From: Hansfordia pulvinata
Lineage: Eukaryota; Ascomycota; Sordariomycetes; Xylariales
Length of the DNA: 64,000 bases
Reading direction: 5' to 3'
Assembly: GCA_006538405.1 (NCBI GenBank)
Contig: BJKQ01000004.1
Location: 1,488,001 to 1,552,000 of the forward strand
The position numbers were made by a program, and so were the translations under genes. Of this stretch, positions 47,763 to 59,671 are shown piece by piece. The notes under the pieces are model-generated. The model made no database searches, was not told the origin of the DNA, and saw only the letters and a list, made by a program, of their open reading frames with translations. Within the stretch, counting starts at the first letter, position 1. The number at the start of each line of letters is the position of its first letter.

Positions 47763-49530
47763 CTTTTCTCTGTGTTTCCGCCTGAGCAATGTCTTCTTTT
47801 CCCACTTTGGCTTCCCTTCCTTCTTCCGTGTATCTCCCGTCTCCTTCGCGGTGTTATCCCCTTCTGAGTCGCCGAGGCCTTATCCAGGCGGTGCGGGGTG
47901 TATTGAACGTGATAAGGAGGACGCGAGGATGTCCCCTACCTTTCTTGTCAGAGGTCTTGCCTGTCTTTTCACTTGGAATCCCCGTCAGCCCAAGCATTAT
48001 GCGACTGGAAACTCCTCACGCGGCGTCCGGGGAGTAGCGAGTATTAATATGCCCGATGGAAAGGTTGAAAAAAAAAAGGAAGAAAGACATCTCGGGGACC
48101 GGATATTCTCGTTTGCCGCCACCCCTTCCTTGCACCGCGCGCCGGCCCCTTGGGTACTGTGGTCAACCCGGAAGCTGTTTCCGTCAAATCCGGGGTGGCG
48201 TGGGTGGCACTGTGAGCCGCGACGTGCTGCCTGGACGGGTATTCGACGGTGGCGAGGGAAGCGGGGGAGGCTAGAAGGAATGCTCACTTAGTCCTTTGGC
48301 TTCATTGCGATACACAACGAGGAAACGGCAGTAGAGTATTTGGTAATATTCTTGGTGCTTTGAGGGTGTTTAGTAACCTGGTGCGCGATGCGGCCTTGCA
48401 GATTTCCGAAGAAGGATCGTGGGTAAGGATCAGATCAAAACCGAACCAGCAACCTTGCGCCGGGCTCACCGTCGGAAGTGTGCCACCCGCCACGTCGCCG
48501 ATGACATCGGGTAGTTTCTCTGCTTACAAGGGCGCGAGACACGGTTGTGGCTCTTGGGGTGTGCCCTCGTTTGGAGTTCTATTCCACCCTGTGCAAGCCA
48601 GATCACCACCACCACCACCGTGCCCATAACCAAGAAGTAGCAAGTTCGATCATTAAAAAGCAGGTTCATCACTATGAGCGGTCGGCCCGCCCACCCGTCC
48701 GCCTTTCTGCGAGCAGGAGCCAAGCGTGCCTGGCGCAGTGCAAGCCAGGCAACGTCCGAGCCCAAGATAGGGCAGGGCCGCCGCTGTGAGATTGGCGGCT
48801 TTGCGGCTGCGCCATGCCCACACGTCAACAGGATCCGCAAGCGTGCTTCCAACCCGGCGCCCGGCTGGCCAGCAGCGGCCTCGCCTCGCCTCTCGAGGAT
48901 CGCCGCACCTCTGAACTCTGTATCGCAACGCCATCTCGTAAGCTTCGACTTGTGGCGACAGGATCCAGGTCGAAGGGTTCGGCTGCTTACTCATGGGGCT
49001 AGGTCCAGCAAACTTGGTAGCACATTGAGAATTCAACGCATACATAGACATGATTCGAAGAGCTTAGTTCAGAAGGTGGTTTGGAAACATGCAATCATAG
49101 TGAGATTCATCAACACAGTTGCGTGCCACTTGCATTCCCGAACCTTACGGCACGGAACCGGAGTTGCCGATGGACTTAATGCCGCGCGGTCTTTAGTGAG
49201 CATGCCAATGTTGACTCTCAGACTTTCGATAAAACATCTGTGAACAGTCTACGAAGCTCCTCTAATGGAATATACTCCAGACTTGAAGAAGATGCCAGCT
49301 TGTTACCTTTCTCTGCCATTTTTTTTCTTGATTCCTACCGGCCGTAGCTGTTCATCATGCACCAAGGCAAACGCCGCAACTCCATCCGCAAAATCACTCA
49401 TACATGCATTTGAACCGACCGGTACATCGGCACGGTTATCGATGGGCAGACTGTTGGGGGCTTCATGTGCACACGAGCGCACACAGCCCCCTTCCTGTCC
49501 GGTTTGGCCTCTCTACGGCTGCCTTGACCT
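47763..49530. other. Intergenic, no gene seen
   Basis: 1.77 kb between two minus-strand genes. The part next to the secreted-protein start is pyrimidine-rich on the plus strand. Frames at 48674-49243 (plus) and 48653-49051 (minus) overlap each other and show no domain. Confidence 0.55.
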
Positions 49531-51007
49531 TTAAGCGGGAGCATTGCTGAACAAGAAGCTGCCGGCCGGGCTGTCAGTTTCGGCCGAAAAGCATGTCCGA
49601 CAGGATCAAAGGGCAAAACATACCTGACGCTCTCTCCGTTGTGTGTCCGCCTGATGGCCTCGGCGATTGTGGGACTGACGTCAATAACGTTGATCTTGTT
49701 GCAGCGGTTGATCTTGTCGCCGAGGGGGACAGTGTTGGTCACGACAATGCGCGTCAAGCAGCTGTTGTTCAGAATGTTGATCGCGTCACCTACAGCCGAG
49801 TCAGCGCTTGCGGTTAGAAACACAACCTTCAACGTCACATACCGCTCAGAATGCCGTGGGTAACAATGGCAATGACCTCCTTGGCGCCGTGGTCCTTGAC
49901 GGTGGCAGCCGCCTTGCTACGAGAGAGTTAGTCACGCGGCATATAGGGGGTATACCAGGCGGGAGCATGTTCGTACGCGAGCGTGCCGCAAGTGTCGGCC
50001 ATGTCGTCAACCAGAATGGCGACCTTGTCCACCACGTCACCAACCAGAACCATACGTCCAACGACGTTGGGTCTCGGGCGCTCCTTGTGAATGAGAGCGA
50101 AGCCAGTATCGAGGCGGTCGGCCATGGAAGTAGCTCTGCGTCAAGGGTCAGCTTCTCGCACCGGGCGGCTCACAATACGCGTGCGCATCATCGCGGCGAT
50201 TGCTGGGCTCGGTATGACGTACCTCTTGGCACCACCGGCGTCGGGGCTGACAATCACAATGTCCTGGCTGACGAGGTTCTCCCTGATCCAGCGCAGGACA
50301 CTGGGCTCGGCGTAGAGATTGTCGACGGGCACGTTGAAGAAGCCCTGGATCTGGGAGGCGTGCAGATCCATGGTGATGACGTGGTTGCAGCCCGCGGTGA
50401 CGAGCATGTTGGCGATCAGTTTTGCCGAGATGGGGGCGCGACTCTTGTCCTTCTTGTCCTGGCGAGCATAGGGAAAGTTGGGCAGGATGGCAGTGATGCG
50501 TCGGGCCGAGGCGGTGCGGCAAGCGTGGATCATGATGAGGAGCTCCATCAGGCCGTCGTTGATGTCACCGGGGGCGGTGGACTGGAGGATGAAGACTGGG
50601 AGGCAGTCAGCTGGGCCTGGGTCTGCGAAGCGCGGGGCGTCGTGCGCGAGCGCGGGCGCGGACGCGGACGATTAGGGACCGCAAGGTCGGAGACATACCA
50701 TCCTCGTCGCGCACCGACTCGCCGATCGTCACACTGGTCTCCTGGTTCGAGTAGTTCAGGCTCATCGTCTTTGCGATGTCGATGCCCAGACTGGAGCGCC
50801 CGCGTCGTTAGCCATGGCCGCTTTGCGCGAGTCCAGCGGGGAGTTCGGATCTGGAGGGGCAATCGGGCAAGGGGGGGCAGATCGCCATTGGAGAGACAAA
50901 AAAAACGAGGCGGAATTTCGAGGGACGTACCGATCGGCCACAGCCTTGGCCAGGCTGGGGTGGCTGTTGCCCGAGAGCAGTTTGATTTCGTTCGCCATGT
51001 CGCCCAT
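49531..51007 (-). CDS. PRS: Ribose-phosphate pyrophosphokinase (PRPP synthetase)
   Basis: Makes PRPP from ribose-5-phosphate and ATP for purine, pyrimidine, histidine, tryptophan and NAD synthesis. 322 residues from seven exons: 50931-51007, 50699-50790, 50223-50595, 49977-50135, 49843-49916, 49624-49789, 49531-49558; all junctions keep phase. Segments: [60 protein letters not shown] (ATP-binding flexible loop), [40 protein letters not shown], the PRPP-binding [19 protein letters not shown], and the C-terminal [18 protein letters not shown]. It lacks the large insertion seen in yeast Prs1/Prs5, so it is a catalytic Prs2/Prs4-like subunit (Prs3 less likely). Seven exons in under 1.5 kb is intron-dense for this window. 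The upstream ATG at 51007 was chosen over the in-frame ATG at 50998 two codons in. Confidence 0.95.
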
Positions 51008-51097
51008 ATTGAAGGAAGGAAGAAGAGAGGAGGAGAGGGTGTTGGTTGGTGTTGAGCGGCTTAAAAAGCAGTCGAGACAAGCAGGCAGGCTGCGGAA

Positions 51098-51145
51098 GTC
51101 GCACCAGCAGCAGCAACAGCAGCAACAGCGGCAGCGGCAGCAGTG
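51098..51145. repeat. CAG-rich imperfect trinucleotide array upstream of PRS
   Basis: Repeats of CAG with CAA and CGG interruptions on the plus strand; on the transcribed minus strand it would be a CTG/TTG/CCG-rich leader, about 90-140 nt upstream of the ATG. Confidence 0.75.
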
Positions 51146-51243
51146 TCCCAGACAAGACGCAGCGGGCAAGCAGTAGCTGTGAGAGAGGCTGCTGTTGATT
51201 GGTGGCTCGGCAGATGGTTCAGGTCGGGATGCTGCCAGGAACC

Positions 51244-51264
51244 TTTTTTTTTTTTTTTTTTTTT
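51244..51264. repeat. T21 homopolymer
   Basis: Twenty-one consecutive T on the plus strand, about 240 bp upstream of the PRS start codon; poly(dA:dT) tracts disfavour nucleosomes in fungal promoters. Confidence 0.85.
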
Positions 51265-52014
51265 GCGCTCAGGCTGCCAGGAATGGTTGGTTTGCTGGGG
51301 TTATAGGGGGTTTCAGGCACTGTTGTGCTGGTGGCGGTGTCGGCGTGCTGCAGTGGTGCAGTGGTGGGCTGGCGGGCTGGCTGGCTGGATGGCTGGCTGG
51401 AGTGGCTGCTACTGGAGGCACAGTGGAGGTTAGGTTAGGACCGAAAAAGCACCACTGCTGGCTGCCAAGACCCTGCAATGCTGCAGCAAGACAGGCAGTG
51501 AGCCAGCCAAGACAGGGACGGGGTATGTAGGAACTTTCCAGTGTGCAGTGAGCCAAGAACAGGCGAGGCAGAGGAGTAGAGCAGAGTCCTTCTCACGGGG
51601 AGGTCAGGAAAGACAGGCAAGAGACAAGACAAGATGGGGCAGTGGGTGCTTGATGGTGGAGGTGCCTGTGTGAGTCTGGGTGTGTCTCGTCACTGGCAGC
51701 TGAAGTGGTGAGTTGGGGGTGGGCAGTGAGGGGCAGACAGAGACAGGTGCAGTTAGTGGGTGGCTCTCTCAGCACTGTTCACATGTAGTGCTGCCCCCTC
51801 ACTGTGGTACTGAGGTGGGGTGTACTCGTACACCTTCCATGGTGGTGGGTTATGTGGCCATAGGTACATGTAGTGTTGGCCCGCGGTTATGCAGCAAGCA
51901 GAGCTGGGCAGACAAAGAGACCAAACAGGACAGCAAGGTACCACCTAAGCACATACCTGTGTGTGAGAGACACCAACCTCTTAAAGCTGGTATCCAATGC
52001 CCAGTAGAATCAAG

Positions 52015-52031
52015 GCAAGGCAAGGCAAGGC
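52015..52031. repeat. Tandem AAGGC pentanucleotide repeat
   Basis: Four near-perfect copies of a 5-nt unit (AAGGC) starting at about 52015. Confidence 0.7.
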
Positions 52032-54014
52032 AATTGGATGCGTTCGCCCAGTAGCACAGACTGCGTCCCGAGCCGAGTCGGACTGTGGTGGGTTTGGTAG
52101 AGAATGAACGGCCGGCAGCGGAGCTGACGATAGCCGCGTCTGTCTGCTGACGGACAGAGGTGCAGGGCGAGTCGGGTTGGGTCGGGTCGGCGCGGCGCTG
52201 GAGATGGATGAAAGCTGTAATTGTCTTGAACACAGCGTGCAAAGGTCGGAGAGGGAGGAGGGCCGGATCGGATTCAAGACGGGTGGTAAAAAACCAGAGG
52301 CGATCGATCCGTGGGATCCCGTCGCCTGGCCGTCCCGCGCTGTCTGGCCCTCATTTTGCTGGTGGTAACGGCGCTCGCCGCCGCCTGCTTTCTCTCAGGT
52401 ACGGGGTACGGCGGCGAGGGCGGCAGAACAGAATAGCCCGTATTGTACCCAGCTGCCCAGTGGGGATGGCAAGTCGCGCGAGGTAACAGCCAGGTATCGG
52501 CATTAGTCGGCCTGCAATTGACTCGCGCAGGTTGCAGCCAATCTGGTCTGTAGGTCCCTTACACAACGAATCCAGTGCTCGTAAAACGCTCACCTTTATG
52601 GATATCATTTGATCACGCGACCTCCTGCAGTGTCTAGTCTCGTTGACCTTTTTGAAGGACATGGGTGTACTCGTACAAGGATCTGGTAAGCCCAAGTCAA
52701 CTCACCATGATGGAAGCAGGAATTACATGTACTTGTATTGCCTCGTCTACGGGGAAAAGGCGCGAGTTCCGGACGGTGACAGAAGCCCCTACCGCTTCTA
52801 TACCATCCATGCGTTCGATCGATATCGACCGCTAAACGGATGGCTACCACCTAAATAAGAGGTACGTAGAGGTATCTACATGTACTTACCTTCCAGGCAG
52901 GTATGAGTGCTCGTACTCCGGAGGTACGGAGGACCTGGTGGGCACGGGTCTTGAAAGAAAGAAAAAATTGGTGCCGGGGCCGGTGCCGGCCGCCAGACAC
53001 AGACCGACGTTGTGGGGAGATACGCCTCTATCCGTGGACCTCTGCGTCCACACGTGTACCCGGTCCACACTCTCCGGTGCATTTTCACTCGCTCCAGCAG
53101 GTAAGGTATGCAGTGACGGGATCTGTACCGGCGGGAGTACCTCTTATTGAAGTGTCTCGGAGAATGCGCGTGTAAGCCATTTTCAGCTGGCCTGAGCCCG
53201 GCCGGCCCCAGTTCAGTTGGGATTGAAATTGGAAAACTGAAGTAGTAGCAACGGGTTAACCGCCCATCCTTTGAGTCCACCGTTCCACGGGCCTCGGGTA
53301 ACATCAATTGATATCTAGGTAGACACCACAACCTGACGGTGCTCATCTAACCTCAAACTACCAAATACCCTACCTACCTACCTAAGGAGACCTGCGTGAC
53401 ATAAGTGCAATGTGACACTTGAAGTACAAACAACACATGCATGTAGCGGGAGTCGTCTGGCATGAATACATGTAGGTATCGATTAGTATGACAGTGGACG
53501 AATACATGCACCATGCCGTAACTGCAGATTGCGAGAGGCGCCTTCATACGGAAGTTGCGATCTTGGTCCGACACGTCGACTCGATATCAGACATGCATCC
53601 AAGGCAGAAGCACTCACCTTGAGATGCTCTCGACGCTGACCCCGTTTCAAGCCCCCTTCCACGCCACCACTCAACCCGCAAAGTACAACCAGACGCCCCA
53701 ATGGCCATTTTGCATTATTCTGCAGCCGCCACAGCTTTCCAGGTCCCTTTTCATTAGCACCCAGAAATATCCCCGGGCATTAATGTCGTATTCTTCGGTT
53801 GCAGATGCTTCTTGACTCCTCGACTTACTAACTGCACCAGGTATAAAACGTCTAAAGACTCGAAAACAGCTCGCCAAGCCCAGGTCGCCCTCTTCTTGTA
53901 GACTCGACAGCAGCATATTCGCCATGAATCGCTTGTCTGCGCGACCGTCCATCTGAAGCCCCTGAGGACGGCCCACCACCACGCCGTCGGCCTCTTGACC
54001 CAGCTGGAACGCGT

Positions 54015-56598
54015 TCACGACGAACTCCTGTCCCCAGAGCCGGAGCTGCTCTTCTGGCTCTTCACCTCGTGCTCCATCACCGAGCCCGCCCGGTGACGCA
54101 GCCCCAGCCCGGCCGCCGCCTCCTCCACGTCCCTGTTCTCCGCCACCGCGAACCGCTCCGGTCGCTGCACCGAGGTCGATTCCGCATGTCCCACCACGAC
54201 CAACGGCGGGTTGTCTCGGTAGAACGCGTCCAGGTCCTCCAGCGTCCGGTTGGCCGTCTCCGGGTAGAACAGGTCTGCGTTTCAATGGTTAGCGGCGACG
54301 ATCTGCTTCGTCCTCGTTTCCTCTCCGACAAACGGGGCACCCGGGGGCTGCCGAAAGAACATGAAAAGGAGACAAGAGAGGGAGATAATTGGAGATTCCC
54401 TCAAAGCAACACCCTTCTGCAACATCGTCTCTCAAGACCGCAAGCATCCAGATTTCGAGTGAGAAGAGAATACGCACTGTCAATGTGCCGTTAGCCAACC
54501 TGCCAGTTAAACGACAACAAGCACAAGAAGGAGGACGGCCGACGGCGACTTACCATATGATGGGAAGGCTGACAGCGTTGATGACTGTCCAAATAATGTA
54601 GAACTTCCAACCCAGGTTTTGCAGTCCGATAGGCGTCACTTCGACGACGCTGCGCAGCCGCGATTCTTGGTCAGTGCCATCATCCAGAGCGCTTTCGGGG
54701 CCAAGGGCCACCACTCACACAAAGTTGGTGATCCAATCGGTCATTGTGGCCACAGCAACGCCCTTTGTACGCATGGGCAGGGAGTTGATCTCGGTGGGGT
54801 ACAGCCACGGGATGCCCAGCATGCCGAGGCCAAAGCCCATGAGGTAGACGAAGAACCAGACGACGGTCGCCTTGGCCACGGCCTCCTGGTGCTCGTACCC
54901 CTCCTTCTCCGTGAAGTACAGCAGCACGGTCAGCATGAGGAAGCAGAAGAAGCCGCACGCGGTGGACACGAGCATCATGACGCGGCGGCCGAAGCGCTCG
55001 ACCATGGGTGCGGCGGCCAGCGAGGCGACGAGGTAGGCGACGGAGGCGCAGGCCGTGATTAGGCGCGCCATGCTGCTGTCGAGGTGCACCGACTCCTGCA
55101 GCAGCGTCGGCAGGTAGTAGCTCAGCACGTTGATGCCGCCCAGCTGCTGCAGCGCCTGCGCCCCCGAGCCCAGCAGCACGCGCCGCAGGCTCTTGGTCGC
55201 GCCGTTCTGCTGCCCGCGCCCGCGCACCAGGTCGCGCCAGCGAACCGCGTTGCGCCGCTCGTACTCGACGCTGAAGGCAATCTCCTGCCGGCCCGCGATC
55301 ACGTGCGGGTCGTCCGGCGCCTTGTCCTCGAGGTCGGCCAGGATCGCCGTCGCCTCCTCCTCGCGCCCGTGGGCGATGAGCCATCTGCAGAGTAGCCCAT
55401 TAGTGTCTCTTCGTTTTTTCCTTTTTCCGTTTCTTTTTTGGCATTAAGCATTGCCAATGATGGCACAGGGCTGCCTCAGACAACGACCTACCTCGGCGAC
55501 TCGGGCAGCCAGGGGACCGTGGAGAAGAGGGCCATGCAGAAGAGCAGCTGGATGGCCAGGGGCAGGCGCCACGCCAGGGCGCCTCCGACGAAGGAGAGGC
55601 CGTAGTTGACCCAGTTGCTCAACATGTAACCGACGATGTTCATGCTCATCTCGAACACCACCAGGAAGCCGCGGTTGTGCACCTTGGACGTTTCCGTCTG
55701 CCAGATGGGGGCCGTCGAGGTGTTGATGCCGTTGCCGATGCTGGGTGCAAGAGTCAGCGGGGCAGTTGGAGCTCGGGGTCGGCGGGTACTTGAGCGTACA
55801 TCCGGCTCACTCACCCAGTCACGATTCGCCCGACCATCATGTGCGGCACGCTGAAAGACGACACTTGCTGCAAGAGCTGTTAGTAAAACCCAAGAACTCC
55901 CAGAACCAGCTTTGTCTCGCCGGCTGAGAGTCTCAAGCCGAGTCAGGCCCTTCCATGCGCGAGCGAACATACTGCGTGAGTTCAAGTTAGCCCGGGATAT
56001 ACTGGCAGAGATTTGGGGATCGCTTCGTTTGCTTTTCTTTGGGAGCAGTGTCAGCTGGGGGGGGGGGCAAGACTCACCCAGTACGGCGCCCACGGTCATG
56101 ATGGCGGTGCCGACGACGATGGTCTTGCGGCGGCCCAGGCGCTCGCCGATGGTGAAGGCGGCGGCGGCGCCCAGGAAGCAGCCGATGGTGTAGATGGACG
56201 TGATGATGGACAGGAGGTTCGTCTTGGTGGGGCCGTTGAGGTTGTGGACGTCGAGGTAGTCCTGGGTGATGACCACGCCGCCTGAGGGGAGGGAAGGACT
56301 GCGTCAAAAAAAAGGGGAAACCAAAATGGGGAGATGGTGATGGGTGGTGGTCAACCTACTGAATACGCCTTGGTCGTAGCCGAACAAGCTCATGTCCGTC
56401 GAGCAGGCCACCTAGAGCACCGTCGGCGCTGTCAGTGACTGTGGGAGGCCGACAAAGAGAAAAAGGGGGGGGCGTTTGGGAACTGGGAACTGAAGAGTGC
56501 GGCGTACGGTGATCCAGAAAACCAGCCATTTGCCGCGCAGCCCAAAGTAGGGCTTGCGCTCTTCCGCCAGCGCCCCATGGTTCGTTACGGCGGCTTGA
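54015..56598 (-). CDS. MFS sugar (hexose) transporter, 5' end unresolved
   Basis: A major-facilitator sugar porter of the plasma membrane with about 12 transmembrane segments. Supported exons: 56508-56598, 56360-56411, 56078-56281, 55815-55863, 55492-55740, 54719-55384, 54554-54649, 54015-54277. Segments: EERKPYFGLRGKWLVFWI, VACSTDMSLFGYDQGVFSGV, GERLGRRKTIVVGTAI (loop 2-3 RxGRR), FSVPHMMVGRIVTGIGNGI, ALFSTVPWLPESPRWLIAHG (PESPRWL), GAQALQQLGGINVLSYY, ERFGRRVMMLVSTACGF, GIPWLYPTEINSLPMRTKGV and LFYPETANRTLEDLDAFYRD (PET). These are the standard sugar-porter signatures. Two problems remain: no in-frame ATG precedes the first exon (a TGA lies just upstream), so an additional 5' exon is needed; and canonical splicing of the last intron gives an in-frame TGA. 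The fourth exon uses an AAG acceptor. Confidence 0.85.
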
Positions 56599-57062
56599 CT
56601 GCTTGATCAAGGCTGGCGAGGGTGGAGGTGCGACTTGAGGCGCTTGCCGCAAGCTTTCGCTTTCGCTTTCGCCTTCTACCTTCTCTCCCCTGAAGGGATC
56701 GAGGTCGAAGTGGTGACGGCGGGTGTGAACAAGCCGAACGCTCCAGTCGCGCAGTATGTCGTGTAGTCGAGGCCGAGCCGCTCCCTTCTATACGACAGGA
56801 AGGGAAAAGGAAAAGAGGACGGCGGGCCGAATGCAAGATCTTCGGGGGCTGGACCTGGGGTGGCCGGCGAGAGGGTGATGGAAAAACGAGGAGCCTCCTC
56901 CTTTTCGGGGCTTGTTGATTTTGTGTAGACGCGGGTGTATTTGCTTAGAACAGAACTTGGGGGGGTCCAACAGGTTGGACTCGGACTCGTCCAGCCTCCT
57001 CTGTAGATCAGTCTGGTTCCGTCTGGTAGGCGACACCCTTTCCAAATCTATAAAACGATGAA

Positions 57063-57084
57063 GGGGGGGGGGGGGGGGGGGGGG
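57063..57084. repeat. G22 homopolymer
   Basis: Twenty-two consecutive G, able in principle to form G-quadruplexes; length in the assembly should be treated as approximate. Confidence 0.85.
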
Positions 57085-57525
57085 AGAAGTGTCTTATGCG
57101 CGAGAGGGAGGGCCGGTGGGAAACCACCAGGGCTCGGGAGCCGGCTCATTCTCTCCCCCCCCCCCTTTTTATAGAAACGGGGTCATTGGGTCAGGCCACT
57201 GGATGGATGGACGTGGGAGAGCATGGATGGATGGACATGGGCATGGGAAAGATAAGGCCGAGACGAGACAATTGACCCAAAAGGCGCCCCTCCGCGCTTC
57301 TTTTCCGAGACGCGAGACGGGAGACCGCGTCTAGACTCGGGAGTAGAGTACCTAAGCCTAAGCCTCCGTCCCCGACAGTGTCCCAGTCCCCAGAGAGGAG
57401 GAGGACATGTCCAACCATCGACCATCGACCATCGAACCAACAGAGGTCGGATCTCTTCGCGTGGCCCCGCCTTCCGATGCCCATCCCCATCCCCACACCC
57501 CAGGAAGCCGTACCCACTTCGTCTA

Positions 57526-57546
57526 TGTGTGTGTGTGTGTGTGTGC
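57526..57546. repeat. GT dinucleotide microsatellite
   Basis: About nine to ten TG units followed by a short GC tract. Confidence 0.75.
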
Positions 57547-59671
57547 GCGCGGCGCCTGTCTTTTGGCCGGGGTTGGGTGGGGGTGGTGTGTGAAAGGCGG
57601 CCCAGGGAGCCGGATCTGGGGAGGGGAATCTGATGAGCGCCGGGGCTTTGGCTGGCAGCCGTGACGGAAGCGAGTGGACTGTCGTCGATTGGCTGCTGTT
57701 TACCTTGGTTGTCGGTCCCATCCAACGATGGCGTCTCTCTCTCCATCTGCACGCGCCTTGCAAAAACCCCATGGCCTTGTCTCCCACCACCCATCGGGAA
57801 AGGGCAATAAAGATACTCGTGAATGCAACTAACCAACCCCTCCACTTCGTCTTTCCCTCTTTTCATCAATCTCTTGCTCGGCTCGTCTCTCGCCCTCAGC
57901 AACATCTCGAGCCGTGCCCGCGGGGCCGTCGCCTCTCAGCTTTCCCGGTCCCGCTGACGATGCTCAACTGGGTCGGGTCGAGCAGTGCGAGTACTCCGTA
58001 GACCTAAGAGATTCCTTCCCCGGACGTCATACGTCATGGACATGGACATGCTCCTCCTCCTCCTGCGTCCCACTACCACCACCATCACCATCGCCGGCCC
58101 CTGGCCCCCGCGCGACATTGTCGTCGGCATCACGAACCCGCAATCAGCCAAGCCCAAGCCACAACCCCCATCGCTCGGGCTTACTCGCGCCGAAGCCTGT
58201 AATGAAAGGTCGTCCACCCCCGCATTATCCCCTCTTCATCCTCCTCGTCCCTGGCGCGCTTGTGCCCCTCCCCGCCCCCCCAATCTGCTCACGTGGCACG
58301 GCTCCGCGATGGGGTAGCGCCGTGGCTGACGATGCCTAGCGAAATCTCCCGGGTAGGTGAAAAGGTACCAGTAGCCGCCGGTCTGTGGGCCGCTTACTTT
58401 GCAAGGGGGACGGGGGGGCGGTCAAACTATGTACCTTACCCACGGATATATACTTCCGATCGATCGGCAAAGCAAAGGGGCCGCTCGAGCAAGCCAAGAT
58501 CGAGCGGAGCGAGAGTTGGTGATGTGTCGGGGTCGTGATGGAAACAAGGAAAAGAAACGACCACTGACTCGGCTCTCTCCCTCCCCTACTCCCCCCAACT
58601 CCCCACCCCCGGATTCCCACCCCCGGCCAAGTTCAATCTGACTTGTGGGGGCCGGCCGGTGGACGACCATACTCGTACCACCACCACCAACCACCACCCA
58701 CCACGCCTCGAGTCATTAAAGCGCCCCAGCCGTGAGAGCTAAGCATCCGCACGAATCAAGACGCGTGGCCGCCGGCTTCCACCTTTGTTTAAATCTCATC
58801 TCACGTGGGAAATGCCGGGCTGCTGGTGACGGAGGATGAGCCTCACAGGTCCGGTCCTGCCCTCTCTCTCCACTCCCTTTCCTCCCCCACGGGAATAACC
58901 CCTGCTCCGACACTCTCAAGTCCCTACTCCCGGCACACACCGAAAACATGATGCAACGGCCACGTGCCACGGCTCAACTCCGCCCCACGCCGCCCCCGCG
59001 GGCGAATCGGCCCCGTCTTAAACCGTGCGCCCAAAAAAAAGACATCACATGAGCACCGCTCACAACCAAATCGAGCGGGCCCACCACTCTGCCCTTTCGG
59101 TGCCAGCAGCTAGCAACCAACACCCGGCGCCGCCAAGTACGTGAACTGGCTTCCTAATGCACCTGCCTCTTTACTCACTCGTCACAAGCAATCGGACCTC
59201 GTAGACAGGGGTAATTTAACTGCTTCACGGATAAAGCTGGCGCACAAGTCACCCAGTACCCATCCTGGCACTTAGTTTCTCCTTGCCTTGACGCCACGGC
59301 CAAAGACAGGCGTGGAGCTTCCTGGCAAAAGTCACATATCTCCTTGGGTACGATGCAACGAGCAATAATTTCCGGGCGCCGTCCTCCTGAAATCTGCAAT
59401 GCATATCTTGTTCCAAAGCCCTATGTAAGGTCCTCAGCCTGCCAGCTTGCCTGGGCCTGCGACGACTTCAGTGTCCGCCATGGAAGGCCTGCACTCCTTC
59501 CACACCGGCACCAAGTCTTCCGCCCGGCAGTGCTAGGCAGTGCTCGAAATCAATAAAGCCCTCTAGAAAATGCGCGTCTCATCGCCTGGTCCTCTAATTC
59601 GTACAAGTAATACATCGTGACGGGCGTGACTGCTTTTTCCTCCTCGGGCTCAATCCCACACTATCAGCCGC

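Larger units (their letters stand above)
51008..54014. other. 3-kb gene-free, repeat-rich interval
   Basis: Upstream of the PRPP synthetase. It contains a CAG/CTG-like array (51098-51145), T21 (51244-51264), a GGCTG/GGATGG imperfect array (51365-51405), about a dozen CAGTG/CACTG pentamers between 51310 and 51810, four tandem AAGGC units (52015-52031), and tandem CCTA (53368-53383). TACTCGTA (51823, 52668) and TACATGTA (four copies between 51865 and 53475) also recur. No frame looks coding. Confidence 0.6.
56594..59671. other. 3-kb interval with homopolymers, no gene seen
   Basis: Likely contains the missing first exon of the transporter at its left end. It carries G22 (57063-57084), a C-run near 57157, a GT dinucleotide repeat near 57526-57546 and three tandem ATCGACC units near 57416-57436. 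One TACTCGTA word at 58670-58677. Open frames on both strands are mutually overlapping and low in complexity. Confidence 0.55.

Noticed and set aside
57063..57165. G22 followed by a C-run as a possible hairpin or terminator
   Set aside because: Two nearby homopolymers in opposite sense, but no gene ends here and their lengths are unreliable; treated as simple repeats.
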